Part shown: positions 39,450 to 40,272 of the stretch, piece after piece | Numbering within the stretch: the first letter of the stretch is position 1 | How the letters are laid out: the number at the start of each line of letters is the position of its first letter | Notes under the pieces: generated by a model | Told to the model about the DNA's origin: nothing | The model's database searches: none | Seen by the model: only the letters and a program-made list of their open reading frames with translations | Position numbers and translations under genes: made by a program | Assembly: GCA_017306025.1 (NCBI GenBank) | Contig: JAFKJJ010000546.1 | Location: 1-40,272, forward strand | Length of the DNA: 40,272 nt | Direction: 5' to 3' | From: Planctomycetota bacterium | GTDB lineage: Bacteria; Planctomycetota; Planctomycetia; Gemmatales; Gemmataceae

Positions 39450-40272
39450 GTGCGCGCCGCCTTGCACAAGCGTGGCTTCACGCTGATCGAGCTGTTGGTC
39501 GTGATCGCGATCATCGCCATTCTGATCGGGCTCCTGTTGCCCGCCGTCCAGAAGGTCCGCGAGGCCGCCTCCCGGGCGAAGGGCCAGAACAACATGCGGC
39601 AGCTCACCCTGGCCGCGATGAACTTCGAGTCCGCCAACGGGGTCCTGCCCCACGTCTACGAGCTCCAGACCCCGGACTTCCTCCAGGCCAAGTACCCGTT
39701 CGGCTACGCGACCTCGGACCCCTCCACCTTCAAGGTCGCGTCGGTGGACCCGAACCAGGGCATCCTGAGCCCCTACTACGAGGGGAACAACAAGATCAAC
39801 GTGTCCCCGAAGTTCGAGGCGAACCAGGCCTCCGTCTCCCTCGTCTTCCTGGGCGCGACGGGGGGCTACGCCTTCAACCGGAACTTGCTCGCGAGCCCCG
39901 CGAGCCCACAATCGTTCACGGTCAAGGCGCCGGTGAAGGGCCGGACCATCGCCACCATCGCCGCGACCTCCCAGACCTACATGTTCGCGGAGATCCTCCT
40001 GCTCAATTCGAGCGGGGGGCTGACGGAGCAAGGGTCCTGCATCTTCGGCTCGCCCCTGATCCCGAACGGCAGCAACACGCAGGCCACCGCCAGTTCGGGC
40101 GTCGTCTTCTCCCCGTTTTGGTGGAACGGCCTGACGATGGTCTCCTTCGTGGACGGCCACGTCGAGCTGCGCGGGCCGCTGGCGCCGGAGCCCCCGGTCG
40201 CCCCCTTCGCCCAGGCGACCTGGGACGCGGCCAAGACGACGTACAAGACCATCCAGCCCGGTTTCTTGCCCC
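39450..40272 (+). CDS. DUF1559 pseudopilin-like protein, 3' end missing, under a cobalamin riboswitch
   Basis: The gene begins with GTG (39450-39452), preceded by AAGGAG at seven bases, and runs off the right edge after 274 codons. The prepilin signal [20 protein letters not shown] (residues 7-26) and [20 protein letters not shown] are classic DUF1559. The middle contains a [20 protein letters not shown] segment and the C-terminal family signature [10 protein letters not shown] is visible, so most of the domain is present. Compared with the other two DUF1559 proteins in the window it is shorter before the signature. The riboswitch immediately upstream is the unusual feature: regulation by B12 points to a role in cobalamin uptake or in B12-dependent physiology. 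That link is inference; the products further downstream are not in the window. Confidence 0.93.
   Translation, partial: MRAALHKRGFTLIELLVVIAIIAILIGLLLPAVQKVREAASRAKGQNNMRQLTLAAMNFESANGVLPHVYELQTPDFLQAKYPFGYATSDPSTFKVASVDPNQGILSPYYEGNNKINVSPKFEANQASVSLVFLGATGGYAFNRNLLASPASPQSFTVKAPVKGRTIATIAATSQTYMFAEILLLNSSGGLTEQGSCIFGSPLIPNGSNTQATASSGVVFSPFWWNGLTMVSFVDGHVELRGPLAPEPPVAPFAQATWDAAKTTYKTIQPGFLP

Noticed and set aside
1-40272. CRISPR array, tRNA or rRNA genes, integrase or transposase
   Set aside because: No regularly spaced repeats, tRNA-like cloverleaf, rRNA-like stretch or transposase motifs were seen in the window.

Overview
The window (about 40.3 kb, very GC-rich) comes from a member of the Planctomycetota, most likely family Gemmataceae. 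The gene families point there: several DUF1559 pseudopilin-like proteins, a DUF1501 protein paired with a DUF1549/DUF1553 protein, two proteins carrying the Gemmata 'repeat-companion' domain (TIGR02996), a membrane Ser/Thr kinase with an LRR ectodomain, and many GC-rich palindromic elements, some lying in frame inside genes. The assignment is by family recognition only; no database search was possible.

Region 1 (1-15503, all minus strand) is a respiratory gene cluster read from right to left. It starts with a small membrane protein, then the six subunits of alternative complex III (actA pentaheme cytochrome, actB molybdopterin-like/Fe-S fusion, actC, actD, actE, actF), a single-span protein, a Sco-type copper chaperone, and the subunits of an A2-type caa3 cytochrome oxidase (coxB, coxA, coxC, subunit IV). 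A cytochrome-c-like lipoprotein follows and runs off the left edge. Many junctions are 4-base start/stop overlaps, which fits one co-transcribed and translationally coupled unit moving electrons from menaquinol to cytochrome c to oxygen. coxB as given is frameshifted just upstream of its CuA motif. Three strong hairpins sit at subunit boundaries.

Region 2 (15504-16677) is mostly non-coding. It holds the likely promoter area of the cluster, a minus-strand intrinsic terminator, and a small Pmp3/UPF0057 membrane protein gene.

Region 3 (16678-26273) holds a giant AsmA-like protein with two repeat-derived inserts, a small cupin, a perfect 27-bp palindrome between convergent genes, a lipoprotein, an aminotransferase-fold protein whose PLP lysine is replaced by Gln, an unrecognised protein, a WGR + TIGR02996 protein and a small lipoprotein.

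Region 4 (26326-38263) is typical planctomycete accessory content: two DUF1559 genes, an operon of DUF1549/DUF1553 protein, two tiny membrane proteins and a DUF1501 protein, a kinase-LRR receptor, a TIGR02996/LRR protein and a Gly/Tyr/Cys-rich secreted protein.

Region 5 (38297-40272) holds endonuclease III and, divergent from it, a well-formed cobalamin riboswitch directly in front of a DUF1559 pseudopilin-like gene that runs off the right edge. This B12-controlled pseudopilin is the most unexpected arrangement in the window.
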